Assembly (NCBI GenBank): GCA_017649645.1
Contig: JAGCGK010000184.1
Location: 1 to 37,390, forward strand
DNA from: Clostridiales bacterium
GTDB lineage: Bacteria > Bacillota > Clostridia > Saccharofermentanales > Saccharofermentanaceae
Direction of reading: 5' to 3'
Length of the DNA stretch: 37,390 nucleotides
The position numbers and the translations under genes are program-made. Shown piece by piece: positions 8,018 through 15,182 of this stretch. How positions within the stretch are numbered: position 1 is the stretch's first letter; every line of letters starts with the position of its first letter. Under the pieces are notes generated by a model that was not told the DNA's origin, did not search any database, and saw only the letters and a program-made list of their open reading frames with translations.

Positions 8018-8047
8018 TGTTCCACCCTCATTATATTATGATTACGC

Positions 8048-8056
8048 ATTATAACA
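8048..8056 (-). promoter_or_regulatory. Extended -10 promoter for the four-domain lipoprotein
   Basis: On the minus strand this reads TGTTATAAT, 31 bases before the start codon. It lies back to back with a plus-strand TATAAT at 8070-8075. Confidence 0.6.
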
Positions 8057-8069
8057 TAAGAGGGGGGTG

Positions 8070-8075
8070 TATAAT
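8070..8075 (+). promoter_or_regulatory. -10 box reading rightward into the 8.1 kb region
   Basis: TATAAT is followed at about 8086-8092 by GGAGGGG and an ATG at 8096. It looks like a functional promoter and ribosome site in front of a very short frame. Confidence 0.45.
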
Positions 8076-8095
8076 GGAATAGGACGGAGGGGTCT

Positions 8096-8158
8096 ATGAT
8101 ACGCGACGAGAAGCTCTACTTCGGCAAGAACAACGGCAAGAACCGCGTCGTTACTTGA
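8096..8158 (+). pseudogene. Truncated start of a gene, possibly an Old Yellow Enzyme-type oxidoreductase
   Basis: A promoter and strong ribosome binding site lead into a 20-codon frame (MIRDEKLYFGKNNGKNRVVT, then stop). The KNRVV element resembles the N-terminus of NADH:flavin oxidoreductases of the Old Yellow Enzyme family, where a similar segment leads into the first barrel strand. No continuation is visible downstream. I read it as the 5' remnant of a deleted gene; a genuine short peptide is the alternative. Confidence 0.3.
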
Positions 8159-8234
8159 TCCGCAGTTAACATTTCCGCCTCAATCGTTTACAGTTTGTTT
8201 ATTTACATATTGTCCTTCCGGTGACATAATAGGT

Positions 8235-8292
8235 ATCGGATAAGGGAGTATGATTTGAGTTGTTTTTACCTTAGAGGTATCCGATTTTTTTC
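8235..8292 (+). terminator. Hairpin with long loop and U-run upstream of the toxin operon
   Basis: ATCGGATA (8235-8242) pairs with TATCCGAT (8278-8285), followed directly by about seven T. The 35-base loop is long for a simple terminator, so it may be an attenuator-like leader. The rest of 8159-8403 contains no gene and no clear -10. Confidence 0.5.
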
Positions 8293-8403
8293 ATACTGCA
8301 ATTGAATTTTTAAAATGCATCGTTCTTTCTGAAATGACGCTTTGTTTTCTTCGCGAAAACATCCGTTATTCTTTGAGTACGCATTTATTGGGAAGGGATA
8401 GAT

Positions 8404-8664
8404 ATGACTACTGAAGAAAATGATCTGGAGTTGGAAAAGATCAGAGACAAAAACCAACTGAAAGCTTTGCTTCAGGCAACACAACGAAGCAAGGGTTATT
8501 ACGATGACGACATATCATCATTAAGATCCAACATGTCATCGATCGACGCTTCTTCTCCTATTGTCTCGGCTGCGACACAAAAGATACAGGGCTTCGTTTC
8601 AGACCCTGTTTATGACAGTGATTACGAGCAGGTAATGAACACCATAAGGTGGATAGTTTACTAA
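8404..8664 (+). CDS. Small helical protein, first gene of the toxin operon
   Basis: This 86-residue protein has no signal peptide. It is charged and predicted largely helical (about 5-32), with a Ser/Asp-rich middle (DDDISSLRSNMSSIDASS) and a C-terminus DYEQVMNTIRWIVY. I recognise no domain. Size, helical content and position immediately upstream of a large toxin-like gene resemble the small helical partner proteins encoded beside LXG-type type VII secretion effectors. That role is inferred from context. A GGAAGGGA ribosome site lies before the ATG, and the next gene begins 16 bases after the stop. Confidence 0.7.
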   Translation: MTTEENDLELEKIRDKNQLKALLQATQRSKGYYDDDISSLRSNMSSIDASSPIVSAATQKIQGFVSDPVYDSDYEQVMNTIRWIVY

Positions 8665-8680
8665 AAGGGAGAAGAATGAA

Positions 8681-8992
8681 ATGAGTAACATAACAAGACT
8701 TGATGAAGACGAGATCTTCAATTACACCGAACTTACTCCGAGCAAAGGACGCATGGCCAAAGAAGCAATGGATTCTTATCTCGAGACTCTGGGAACGATA
8801 AGTTCCGAGGGCTTCGGAGCCAAGGACGATTCTTCGGCCCACAAGGTCATCGATTCTCTCATAAGAGAAGTCTCCACCATTTCCGCGACAATGGAAGATG
8901 TCGATTCGATGATCGACAGTCTTATCGAGATCATTAATAACGACATCCTGCTCAAAGAGAACAGGATATCCGAATCTGTTTTGGAGGACTGA
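8681..8992 (+). CDS. Small helical protein, possible type VII effector partner
   Basis: This 103-residue protein looks like a two-helix hairpin: about residues 22-45 (GRMAKEAMDSYLETLGTISS) and 52-90 (AHKVIDSLIREVSTISATMEDVDSMIDSLIEIINND), with a glycine-containing turn between. That is the general shape of WXG100-superfamily proteins, although no WXG motif is present. It has no signal peptide. Its ribosome site is AAGGGAGAAG. The stop is 5 bases before the next start. Confidence 0.72.
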   Translation: MSNITRLDEDEIFNYTELTPSKGRMAKEAMDSYLETLGTISSEGFGAKDDSSAHKVIDSLIREVSTISATMEDVDSMIDSLIEIINNDILLKENRISESVLED

Positions 8993-8997
8993 CCGCC

Positions 8998-9258
8998 ATG
9001 AAAGATATTCACAGAACAGAACTCAAACAGGGCATCGCGGATTTTGAAACTGCCATGAGCGCGAACAGGTTAGATGGCAAGACCCCGACGTTTTCGAGAT
9101 CGAGAGGAAAGGCAATAAGCAGGATCAACAGCTGCATCATGGCTTTCGACAAGTACTGTGACAGCATCAATGAGCTGTATTCATCAACGAGTATCTACAT
9201 GCATTCGGCATCGGGTCTTTTTGATCAGGTCGAAGATGATAATACTCGAAAAAAATGA
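8998..9258 (+). CDS. Small helical protein, possible type VII effector partner
   Basis: This 86-residue protein has a basic central segment (TPTFSRSRGKAISRINSC) and a following helix (IMAFDKYCDSINELYSSTSIYMHSASGLFDQVE). The segment around RGKAISRI and the helical hairpin recall small WXG100-like partners of LXG effectors, but this is by eye only. The ribosome site GGAGG lies within the last codons of the upstream gene, implying coupling. The toxin-like gene starts 9 bases downstream, so these are probably one transcript and one complex. Confidence 0.72.
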   Translation: MKDIHRTELKQGIADFETAMSANRLDGKTPTFSRSRGKAISRINSCIMAFDKYCDSINELYSSTSIYMHSASGLFDQVEDDNTRKK

Positions 9259-9267
9259 GGGACTAAA

Positions 9268-10962
9268 ATGAGATACTACGGAGAAGATTATAAGCAGGAA
9301 TTAAAGGCATCGATCAATGCCGTTCGCGAGTCGGCCGACTCGCCGAGCTACTGCATACCGATAAACAACATCGAGGTCAGCCCGAAAAGATACGGCCTCA
9401 AAAATCACGATATCGAAGTGGCGAGAAAAGCATCCTTCCACGTTGCGCAGATCAAGAGCAAACTAACAAGACTCGAGGAAGTCCTCTGCGCTTTTTACGG
9501 TGAGACGGATGAGATCTCAGAGTCGATCGTCGAAATGACGGAAACGATAAACGACACTGTTTCCGAGTCGACGGCAGCGCTTATTAAGCTTAGCCGCATG
9601 CTCAAGGGCGTGGGCGAATATTCCGGCAAGACCATCACAGAAGACGACATAAGATCAGCCGGGATCGATGCCGCAAAAGCCAAGGAAAAAGCTGCGAAAT
9701 TCTGGACGTTCGTTATCGACACTGAGATCGAGAATGATCACGTAAATGAGGTCGCGGTGAAGAACTACGTCGATTATATCCAGGAGTGGGAAGGAAGCGG
9801 CAACGATCTTTTGCGGGAGGATTATGACAGGCTGGAAAAGATCTACGATCATTATGTCCTTCACAGGATGGACGGAGTGAATGACTTAAGAGAGGTTGAC
9901 AGGCAGAGAGTACAAAATTGTGTGGATGTTTTCGAGATACTGAATCCTCTGGCGAAGATGAGGATGGACGGATTTTTCTCTCCGGTTGACCCGAATCCTA
10001 TGGAGGATATAGATGTGATCAACCGTAATATCACGCTGGTCAGATTCATAACGTATACGACAGATCCGAAGTACAGGGATATCCTGATCTATTACCTGGG
10101 GAAGACGCATATAAACAGGTATGACGAGTCAGGCGTGTATAATTGTCTGACAAACAGCATCTCGATAATGTTGACCGATGATTATGATTATAAGCTCAAC
10201 GGTAAATACTTTTATCCTGAAATCTGCGCTGCGTTCTTCCATGAGATGGGACACTGTATCGATGACTTGTCAGGCGGATTCGGTGATTCCACAGAGGGAT
10301 TAAATGAGATCATGAAAGCGGATCTGATAGATAACATGAACAATGTCGCAAACGGATACGGACTGAAACTTACACAGGATCAAAAAGATGAAGTTATCGA
10401 TTTTATCGTCAGTCCAAAAAACGTAAATGTTCAACCTGCGCCCGGAGATCCGTGGGATAAGTATCTTCCGAATTGGAATGACGAGCAAAAGTACATGTTC
10501 GATATCATAAGACAGCACTACGGCTATACGTCCTATGATTATATCGGAGATGAAGATCCGAATAAGAAAATCAATGTGATCCCGGTGATCAACGAACATG
10601 GCCCGATCGGAAAAGGCGCTGAATACACTCCTTCTTCTGACGGTGTCGGCGGTATTACCAACAATCAGATTGGCGGAAATACTTCCGGACACTATGAGAA
10701 GTTCGCTATCTATGATAAGTCTATAAAAAGTGAAAAGGATATCATCAAACGCCTCGAAAAATACAATTACTGGTATTATGCCGGCAGCATGAGATCAAAT
10801 GTTCAAGCGGAGTTTTTCGCGGACAGTTTTGACACCGTCGTGCTCGGAAGAGATTACGACGTGAACCGTCAGATATTCCCTTCCGCATGTGATCATTACG
10901 ACAAACTGATCGACAAGATCTACAACGATCTTCCGAAGAGTTACAAGGGAATAGCATACTAA
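9268..10962 (+). CDS. Polymorphic toxin-like protein with C-terminal lethal-factor-type metalloprotease domain
   Basis: This 564-residue protein has no Sec signal peptide. Residues about 1-150 are helical and resemble the targeting domain of type VII effectors in layout. Residues about 180-237 (DYDRLEKIYDHYV...FEILNPLAKMRMDGFF) recall pretoxin linkers. The C-terminal part carries HEMGH at 325-329, two probable zinc-ligand histidines and a catalytic Glu, followed by CIDD. Near the end NVQAEFFADSF has Glu515 as the likely third ligand. HExGH...EFFA(D/E)xF is the arrangement of anthrax lethal factor-like (M34/ATLF) peptidases. Export by a type VII system is inferred; no secretion core genes are in the window. 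No obvious immunity gene follows. Confidence 0.78.
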   Translation: MRYYGEDYKQELKASINAVRESADSPSYCIPINNIEVSPKRYGLKNHDIEVARKASFHVAQIKSKLTRLEEVLCAFYGETDEISESIVEMTETINDTVSESTAALIKLSRMLKGVGEYSGKTITEDDIRSAGIDAAKAKEKAAKFWTFVIDTEIENDHVNEVAVKNYVDYIQEWEGSGNDLLREDYDRLEKIYDHYVLHRMDGVNDLREVDRQRVQNCVDVFEILNPLAKMRMDGFFSPVDPNPMEDIDVINRNITLVRFITYTTDPKYRDILIYYLGKTHINRYDESGVYNCLTNSISIMLTDDYDYKLNGKYFYPEICAAFFHEMGHCIDDLSGGFGDSTEGLNEIMKADLIDNMNNVANGYGLKLTQDQKDEVIDFIVSPKNVNVQPAPGDPWDKYLPNWNDEQKYMFDIIRQHYGYTSYDYIGDEDPNKKINVIPVINEHGPIGKGAEYTPSSDGVGGITNNQIGGNTSGHYEKFAIYDKSIKSEKDIIKRLEKYNYWYYAGSMRSNVQAEFFADSFDTVVLGRDYDVNRQIFPSACDHYDKLIDKIYNDLPKSYKGIAY

Positions 10963-10973
10963 TCTTTTTCTTG

Positions 10974-10982
10974 TGATACAAT
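10974..10982 (+). promoter_or_regulatory. Extended -10 promoter for the methyltransferase gene
   Basis: TGATACAAT lies 37 bases before the ATG at 11019. The same 9-mer precedes the genes at 13863 and 22945. It separates this transcription unit from the toxin operon. Confidence 0.55.
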
Positions 10983-11018
10983 GAAGCAATTGTATTTGCA
11001 AAGAGGAAGATCTTAACC

Positions 11019-11771
11019 ATGGACAACACCAAAAAATTTGACGGATATGCAGATGACTACACTTCCGGAAGACCTGATTACGCCAAAGAGTTGATCGACA
11101 GTTTTTACTCGAGTTACGGCTTTGACAGGGCGACTGCGATCGCGGACATCGGGTCAGGAACCGGCAAGCTGTCTCTGGGACTTTTGAGGAGAGGGTCGAA
11201 GGTTTTCTGTGTGGAACCAAACGGCGACATGCGTCGCGTGGCCGAGAAAGAGTTGTCGGCCTTTGAAGGTTTTCATTCCGTTGCAGGAGATGCTGAGAAC
11301 ACAACGCTGGATGACGCCTCAGTCGACTGCATTACCGTCGCGCAGGCATTCCATTGGTTCGATGTCGAGAGTTTTCGAGAAGAATGCAAAAGGATATTGA
11401 AGGAAGGCGGCAGGGTCTTCCTGATATGGAACGTCAGGGACATGTCGGACCCGATCAACGCGGACCTTCAGGACGTGTATAAAAAGTACTGCCCGGATTT
11501 TGTCGGCTTCAGTGGCGGTATCGAAAAAGATGACGCACGCATCAGGGATTTCTTCAGGGGGGAATACGAGTACGCGGCGTTCAGCAATCCGCTGGTCTTC
11601 GATAGGGAAAAATTCATCGCGAGGAGCCTTTCCGGATCCTACTCGCTCAAGGAAGGCGACGAAAACTTCGGCGATTACATGAAGGCAGTGACAGACCTCT
11701 TTGACAAGTACGCCAAAGACGGTGTTGTGACCATGGCAAACAGATCGGTCGCTTACATCGGAACAGTATGA
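11019..11771 (+). CDS. Class I SAM-dependent methyltransferase
   Basis: This 250-residue cytoplasmic protein contains motif I (IADIGSGTGKLS, about 41-52), the acidic motif II (CVEPN, Glu66) and a post-motif region (GDAENTTLDDASVDCITVAQAFHWFD) typical of Methyltransf_11/25 enzymes. The start (KFDGYADDYTSGRPDYA) is common in small-molecule methyltransferases of this type. The substrate cannot be told from sequence. It is followed 18 bases later by an acetyltransferase with its own ribosome site, so the two are probably cotranscribed. Confidence 0.88.
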   Translation: MDNTKKFDGYADDYTSGRPDYAKELIDSFYSSYGFDRATAIADIGSGTGKLSLGLLRRGSKVFCVEPNGDMRRVAEKELSAFEGFHSVAGDAENTTLDDASVDCITVAQAFHWFDVESFREECKRILKEGGRVFLIWNVRDMSDPINADLQDVYKKYCPDFVGFSGGIEKDDARIRDFFRGEYEYAAFSNPLVFDREKFIARSLSGSYSLKEGDENFGDYMKAVTDLFDKYAKDGVVTMANRSVAYIGTV

Positions 11772-11789
11772 GTTCGGAGGAATCAATAT

Positions 11790-12290
11790 ATGACACAAGA
11801 CGAATTGGTCTTCGAGAAGATGACCTTTGACAACGCCGAGAAGGCGTACGAGATCGACAGATCGGACATTCCCTACAGCACGGTCGAGGATGTTCCGACA
11901 CTGATCAACACACTGAAGTTCGGCGCGGAATATGACCTCATCGGCCACGCTTTCCTGATCAGCACGAACGGCAAGTATGTCGGCACGATCATGATGGGCG
12001 AGGGCATCTTCTGCGACACCGACCCGGAGCAGTTCGAGGACATCCCGTTCTACAGGATCATGTTCTTCGTGCTGGACAAAAATCACCGCAGCAAAGGCTA
12101 CGGCTCCAGGATCATCGAAGAGACTATCAGACGCGTTTACGAAGAGTACGGCGAGCGCCCGATCCTTCTGGAGGTCCAGGAGGACAACGAGGACGCGATG
12201 AGATTCTACGAGAAAAACGGCTTCACGAAGACAAAGTACATGGAAGGCGACGATTACTTCTTCGTCCGCGGCTATAACGGAACAGTTTGA
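11790..12290 (+). CDS. GNAT-family N-acetyltransferase
   Basis: This 166-residue protein has the GNAT acetyl-CoA binding signature in FFVLDKNHRSKGYGSRIIEE (R-x-x-G-x-G/S type) and the usual beta-bulge end motif NEDAMRFYEKNGFTKTKYM. GGAGGAATC precedes the ATG. Substrate unknown. It is likely the second gene of the methyltransferase unit. A weak hairpin follows the stop. Confidence 0.87.
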   Translation: MTQDELVFEKMTFDNAEKAYEIDRSDIPYSTVEDVPTLINTLKFGAEYDLIGHAFLISTNGKYVGTIMMGEGIFCDTDPEQFEDIPFYRIMFFVLDKNHRSKGYGSRIIEETIRRVYEEYGERPILLEVQEDNEDAMRFYEKNGFTKTKYMEGDDYFFVRGYNGTV

Positions 12291-12298
12291 TTTTTTAC

Positions 12299-12330
12299 GG
12301 CCCGTGAACTTGAGTGTCCGCGGGTCATTT
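12299..12330 (+). terminator. Weak hairpin after the acetyltransferase gene
   Basis: GGCCCG (12299-12304) can pair with CGGGTC (12321-12326, one G-T pair), followed by ATTTTA. The stem and T-run are both short. Confidence 0.35.
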
Positions 12331-12334
12331 TACG

Positions 12335-12343
12335 TGTTATAAT
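12335..12343 (+). promoter_or_regulatory. Extended -10 promoter for the lipoprotein at 12403
   Basis: TGTTATAAT is a near-consensus extended -10 element 59 bases before the ATG. Confidence 0.6.
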
Positions 12344-12402
12344 GTCCATGTCCGAAAACGGAATAAGGGAATAAGAGATTTGGACTAAGGAGAGGATACA
12401 TA

Positions 12403-13332
12403 ATGAAAAGAAAGATTTTGGCAGCGGTTTTAGCGGTTGCCTTTTTGCTGTCGGCGGTATCATGCGACAGATCCAAAGAGGTCGACAAAGATGAGATATT
12501 CAGCACGATCGATGACATCACCTACAAGCTCGCAAAGTGCGACATGGAGGGGATAGAAGAGGATTGCAAGGGCAAGGCGAACACTCTTAAGGAAGCAATG
12601 CCGGTCATCGAGGAAAAGGAAGATGACGAGTCGTCCAAGAAGAAGAAGGAGAACAAAAATGACAAGAAGAAGAAAGTCGAGAATCTGATCGCCGGAACGA
12701 TCACGAGCGAGATCGACGAAGAAAGCTTCGAAGCAGACAGATGGGGCAGAAAATGCAGCGTTGATGTTGTTTTCGAGTATAAGGATTATCAGAAGATATT
12801 TAAGACCAAGGACCAGTTCCTGAGCGTCAACGAATTTGAGTCATACCTCAAGGGCATCTCCGACAAGGTCGAGGTGGAGGTCACTTTGGAGTTCGAGAAG
12901 AAGGGCGACGAGTTCCTTCTAACGAACGCCAACGACCTCGCGGAAGTTTACGACTATGAGCAGACTGACCTTAACTACATCGACGATTTCTTCGACCTGG
13001 TCGAGGAAGTCTATATGGTTGGCGACAACTGGGACCAGGAAAGCGACAGCTACACTGACACCACGTCCTTTGAGATGGTGTTCAAGATAAGCGAGCTCGG
13101 CCAGCAGTACGATTGGCCTTACCGCTATAAGGTCGCCTGTGAAACCGAGCCTAAGTGGCAGACGCTTCTCATGTCCGATACCATCACCGAGGAAAACCCC
13201 GAGGAGATCCACTTCACGTATTCGCAGGACGAGATCCTTCCGGACGGACTTTACTGTATCCTCGTATACAGTGACTATACCGAAGCTATCATGGGTTACG
13301 AATTCCACGTGCACACAACGGGCGGTTCGTAA
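12403..13332 (+). CDS. Lipoprotein of unknown function
   Basis: This 309-residue protein has a signal peptide ending VSCD, with the lipidated Cys at about residue 23. Residues about 70-93 are a Lys/Glu/Asp-rich linker (KKKKENKNDKKKK). The N-terminal region before it (DEIFSTIDDITYKLAKCDMEGIEEDC) resembles the helical start of small secreted NTF2-like lipoproteins. The C-terminal region (about 195-309) looks like a beta domain, with a double-aromatic GYEFHVHT ending. AGGAGAGG precedes the ATG. An acetyltransferase gene follows 19 bases downstream. Confidence 0.8.
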   Translation: MKRKILAAVLAVAFLLSAVSCDRSKEVDKDEIFSTIDDITYKLAKCDMEGIEEDCKGKANTLKEAMPVIEEKEDDESSKKKKENKNDKKKKVENLIAGTITSEIDEESFEADRWGRKCSVDVVFEYKDYQKIFKTKDQFLSVNEFESYLKGISDKVEVEVTLEFEKKGDEFLLTNANDLAEVYDYEQTDLNYIDDFFDLVEEVYMVGDNWDQESDSYTDTTSFEMVFKISELGQQYDWPYRYKVACETEPKWQTLLMSDTITEENPEEIHFTYSQDEILPDGLYCILVYSDYTEAIMGYEFHVHTTGGS

Positions 13333-13351
13333 CACAAAGAAAGAGGAGATC

Positions 13352-13750
13352 ATGGAAATAAAAGAATATGTTTACAACGAAGACGAAGTCCGCCGCCTCT
13401 ACTCCGAGGTTGGCTGGGTCGCCTACACAAAGGACATGGAAAGCCTCAAAAATGGCTATTCGAATTCACTTTTGGTATTGGGCGCATACGATAACGGCGA
13501 GCTTCTGGGCCTCATCCGAGTCGTGGGCGACGGCCACACAGTCGTCCTGGTCCAGGACATTCTCGTCTACCCTTCCAAGCAAAGGCTCGGCGTCGGAACC
13601 GCGCTCCTTCGCGAAGTCATGGACCGCTTCAGCGGCGTCCGCCAGCTGGAACTTGTGACCGATAACACGCCAAAGACCGTAGAGTTCTACAAGTCCCTCG
13701 ACCTACGGGAGTTTTCGGAGATAGGCTGCTGCGGTTTCATGCGGTGCTGA
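13352..13750 (+). CDS. GNAT-family N-acetyltransferase (small)
   Basis: This 132-residue GNAT enzyme begins at the ATG at 13352, placed by AGAGGAGATC just upstream; longer in-frame extensions would overlap the preceding lipoprotein and are unlikely. The acetyl-CoA motif is VYPSKQRLGVGTALLREVM, and TPKTVEFYKSLDLREFS is the family's C-terminal motif. Small members of this type often acetylate amines or peptides, but the substrate is not evident. It probably shares the transcript of the lipoprotein gene upstream. Confidence 0.87.
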   Translation: MEIKEYVYNEDEVRRLYSEVGWVAYTKDMESLKNGYSNSLLVLGAYDNGELLGLIRVVGDGHTVVLVQDILVYPSKQRLGVGTALLREVMDRFSGVRQLELVTDNTPKTVEFYKSLDLREFSEIGCCGFMRC

Positions 13751-13802
13751 ATTAGGACCACCAAACTCGGAATAAAGAACGAATAACATAATGTCCGAAT
13801 TG

Positions 13803-13811
13803 TGATACAAT
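13803..13811 (+). promoter_or_regulatory. Extended -10 promoter for the lipoprotein at 13863
   Basis: TGATACAAT lies 51 bases before the ATG and immediately upstream of a perfect 18-bp palindrome. Confidence 0.6.
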
Positions 13812-13816
13812 CATTA

Positions 13817-13834
13817 CGTGTTTTCGAAAACACG
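13817..13834 (+). promoter_or_regulatory. Candidate operator: perfect 18-bp palindrome at the transcription start
   Basis: CGTGTTTTCGAAAACACG is perfectly self-complementary and starts 6 bases after the predicted -10 box, so it would cover the transcription start. This is the classic position for a repressor site. The TTTTCGAAAA centre also occurs at 25320-25329 and 28585-28594 in intergenic DNA, but without the flanking arms. Confidence 0.5.
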
Positions 13835-13862
13835 ATGAAATGGATTAGGGAGGAATACCAAC

Positions 13863-14714
13863 ATGAAAAAATTCAAGATGATCGCATCAGCAACACTCGT
13901 CCTCACGATGATGGCCGGAGTGACAGGATGCTTCAGCAGCCCAAAGGCAGAGAAATTCTACAACTTCGCCGACGAAAACTTTGACTGCAAAGAGTACACT
14001 GTCAAGAAGCTCGATAAGCTCGGCACGGGCAGCGACTACGACGAGGCCAAGGAGGACGGAATCCTTCTTTACCTGACAGACGGCGATGACATCGACGATT
14101 TCATGGATTACATCGACGAGAGCAATGGCGAAAAATCACAGCAGATGAACAACTGCATCGTGGATTTTGAGGACTGCAAGGCAAAGGACATCAAGGAACT
14201 CAGCTACTACCTCAAGGAAGAAAAGGGCGACAAGAGCATGTCATCCGAAGCTATCGTTGCTGTGGACTTTGTAGATTCCAAGGCAGCAAAGAGCGCTTTC
14301 GAGAACATGATGGACCGCGTCGAGGATGATGTTGAGGTCGACTTCGACAAGCTCTCAAAAGACGAGTTCAAGTACAGCGGCAGCAACGGCTACTTCATCG
14401 TAAATGTAGATGAGGATGTACTCTTGGAAGCATTTGTAAGCTACTACATTTCCGCAAGAGGCTACAGCGATGACAAGGAAACAAGAAAAGAAATCCGCGA
14501 GATGATTGAAGATGAGCTCGGCAACATGAACTGCTACCAGGCTACATATCTCCAGGGTAGTTCCGTTATCTCGGTTGTCTGCGTCTCGATCGATGGTGAC
14601 ACGGACAACATCGAGGACTTCTGCGAAGAGTTCAAGCTCACATGCCCTACAGATATGGAGAACAGTGACGAACTCAACGATGCACTCTCCGAGAACTTCA
14701 TCTCACAAGACTGA
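13863..14714 (+). CDS. Lipoprotein of unknown function
   Basis: This 283-residue acidic protein has a signal peptide with lipobox VTGC (Cys23). The mature part is rich in Asp, Glu and Lys and appears to hold two similar alpha/beta halves, with YFIVNVDEDVLLEAFVSYYISARGYSD in the second. I recognise no family. GGGAGGAA precedes the ATG at 13863. It stands alone, with its own promoter, a palindromic candidate operator and a strong terminator, so it is probably regulated separately from its neighbours. Confidence 0.82.
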   Translation: MKKFKMIASATLVLTMMAGVTGCFSSPKAEKFYNFADENFDCKEYTVKKLDKLGTGSDYDEAKEDGILLYLTDGDDIDDFMDYIDESNGEKSQQMNNCIVDFEDCKAKDIKELSYYLKEEKGDKSMSSEAIVAVDFVDSKAAKSAFENMMDRVEDDVEVDFDKLSKDEFKYSGSNGYFIVNVDEDVLLEAFVSYYISARGYSDDKETRKEIREMIEDELGNMNCYQATYLQGSSVISVVCVSIDGDTDNIEDFCEEFKLTCPTDMENSDELNDALSENFISQD

Positions 14715-14742
14715 TCGGACCAATAATCGTTCAAACAACAGT

Positions 14743-14773
14743 GCAGAACCTTTCCGAAGGTTCTGCATTTTTT
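14743..14773 (+). terminator. Strong rho-independent terminator
   Basis: GCAGAACCTT (14743-14752) pairs perfectly with AAGGTTCTGC (14757-14766) around a TCCG tetraloop, followed by ATTTTTT. Confidence 0.92.
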
Positions 14774-14808
14774 ATGCCCGGAATATCAAGACGGCCATCG
14801 CTTTCTTT

Positions 14809-15030
14809 TTCCAACCTAAAGTTGCAATCAGGAAAGTCGATAATTATTTTTCCAACCTATGGTTATGATTACAGCCGATTCTAAAGACAGGAAAGGATCC
14901 GAAAAAGTAAATAAGAGGCCTAGGGTTGGATTTTTGATACATACCCTTGATTACTTTCTGGTTTTCTCCGGCTTAAGGTTGGATTTATTTTTTGGAGATT
15001 TTGGAAACGAAACTTAAGGTTGGATTTTTC
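14809..15030. repeat. Phased array 2 of the TCCAACCTTAAGTT near-palindrome (5 copies)
   Basis: Cores start at 14810 (+), 14851 (+), 14924 (-), 14977 (-) and 15018 (-). Distances of 41, 73, 53 and 41 reproduce the layout of array 1. The DNA between copies is also related: ATGATTACA begins 5.5 bases after the dyad centre in both this array (14865) and array 1 (4887), followed by AAGACAGG in both. The last copy is inverted relative to array 1, yet its dyad centre keeps the same distance. The region 14774-15079 otherwise holds no gene. Confidence 0.88.
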
Positions 15031-15079
15031 ACAAAAAACCAGGCTCAAAAAGACACCTATCGGCGGCCTAAAGAATAAT

Positions 15080-15088
15080 TGATATAAT
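15080..15088 (+). promoter_or_regulatory. Extended -10 promoter for the surface protein gene
   Basis: TGATATAAT lies 95 bases before the ATG at 15183, leaving a long leader of about 85 bases. The nearest array copy ends roughly 55 bases upstream. Confidence 0.6.
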
Positions 15089-15182
15089 TTGCTCGAATCT
15101 GTAAGATGTTCTCGGCTAGTGTTGGTAAAATCGTTATAGAATTTCATCAAAAATATTATATTGATCTGTTTGGGGGGAGTTT

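Noticed and set aside
11319-12086. 255-codon minus-strand frame across the methyltransferase and acetyltransferase genes
   Set aside because: It spans the junction of two clearly real plus-strand genes and has no plausible start signals or domains.
13139-13351. Upstream extension of the small GNAT gene
   Set aside because: It overlaps the lipoprotein gene in another frame; the ATG at 13352 has a good ribosome site and begins at the GNAT fold.
14809-15030. Series of rho-independent terminators
   Set aside because: Single copies form only weak stems, T-runs lie on either side without a consistent direction, and a proper terminator (14743-14773) already precedes the array.
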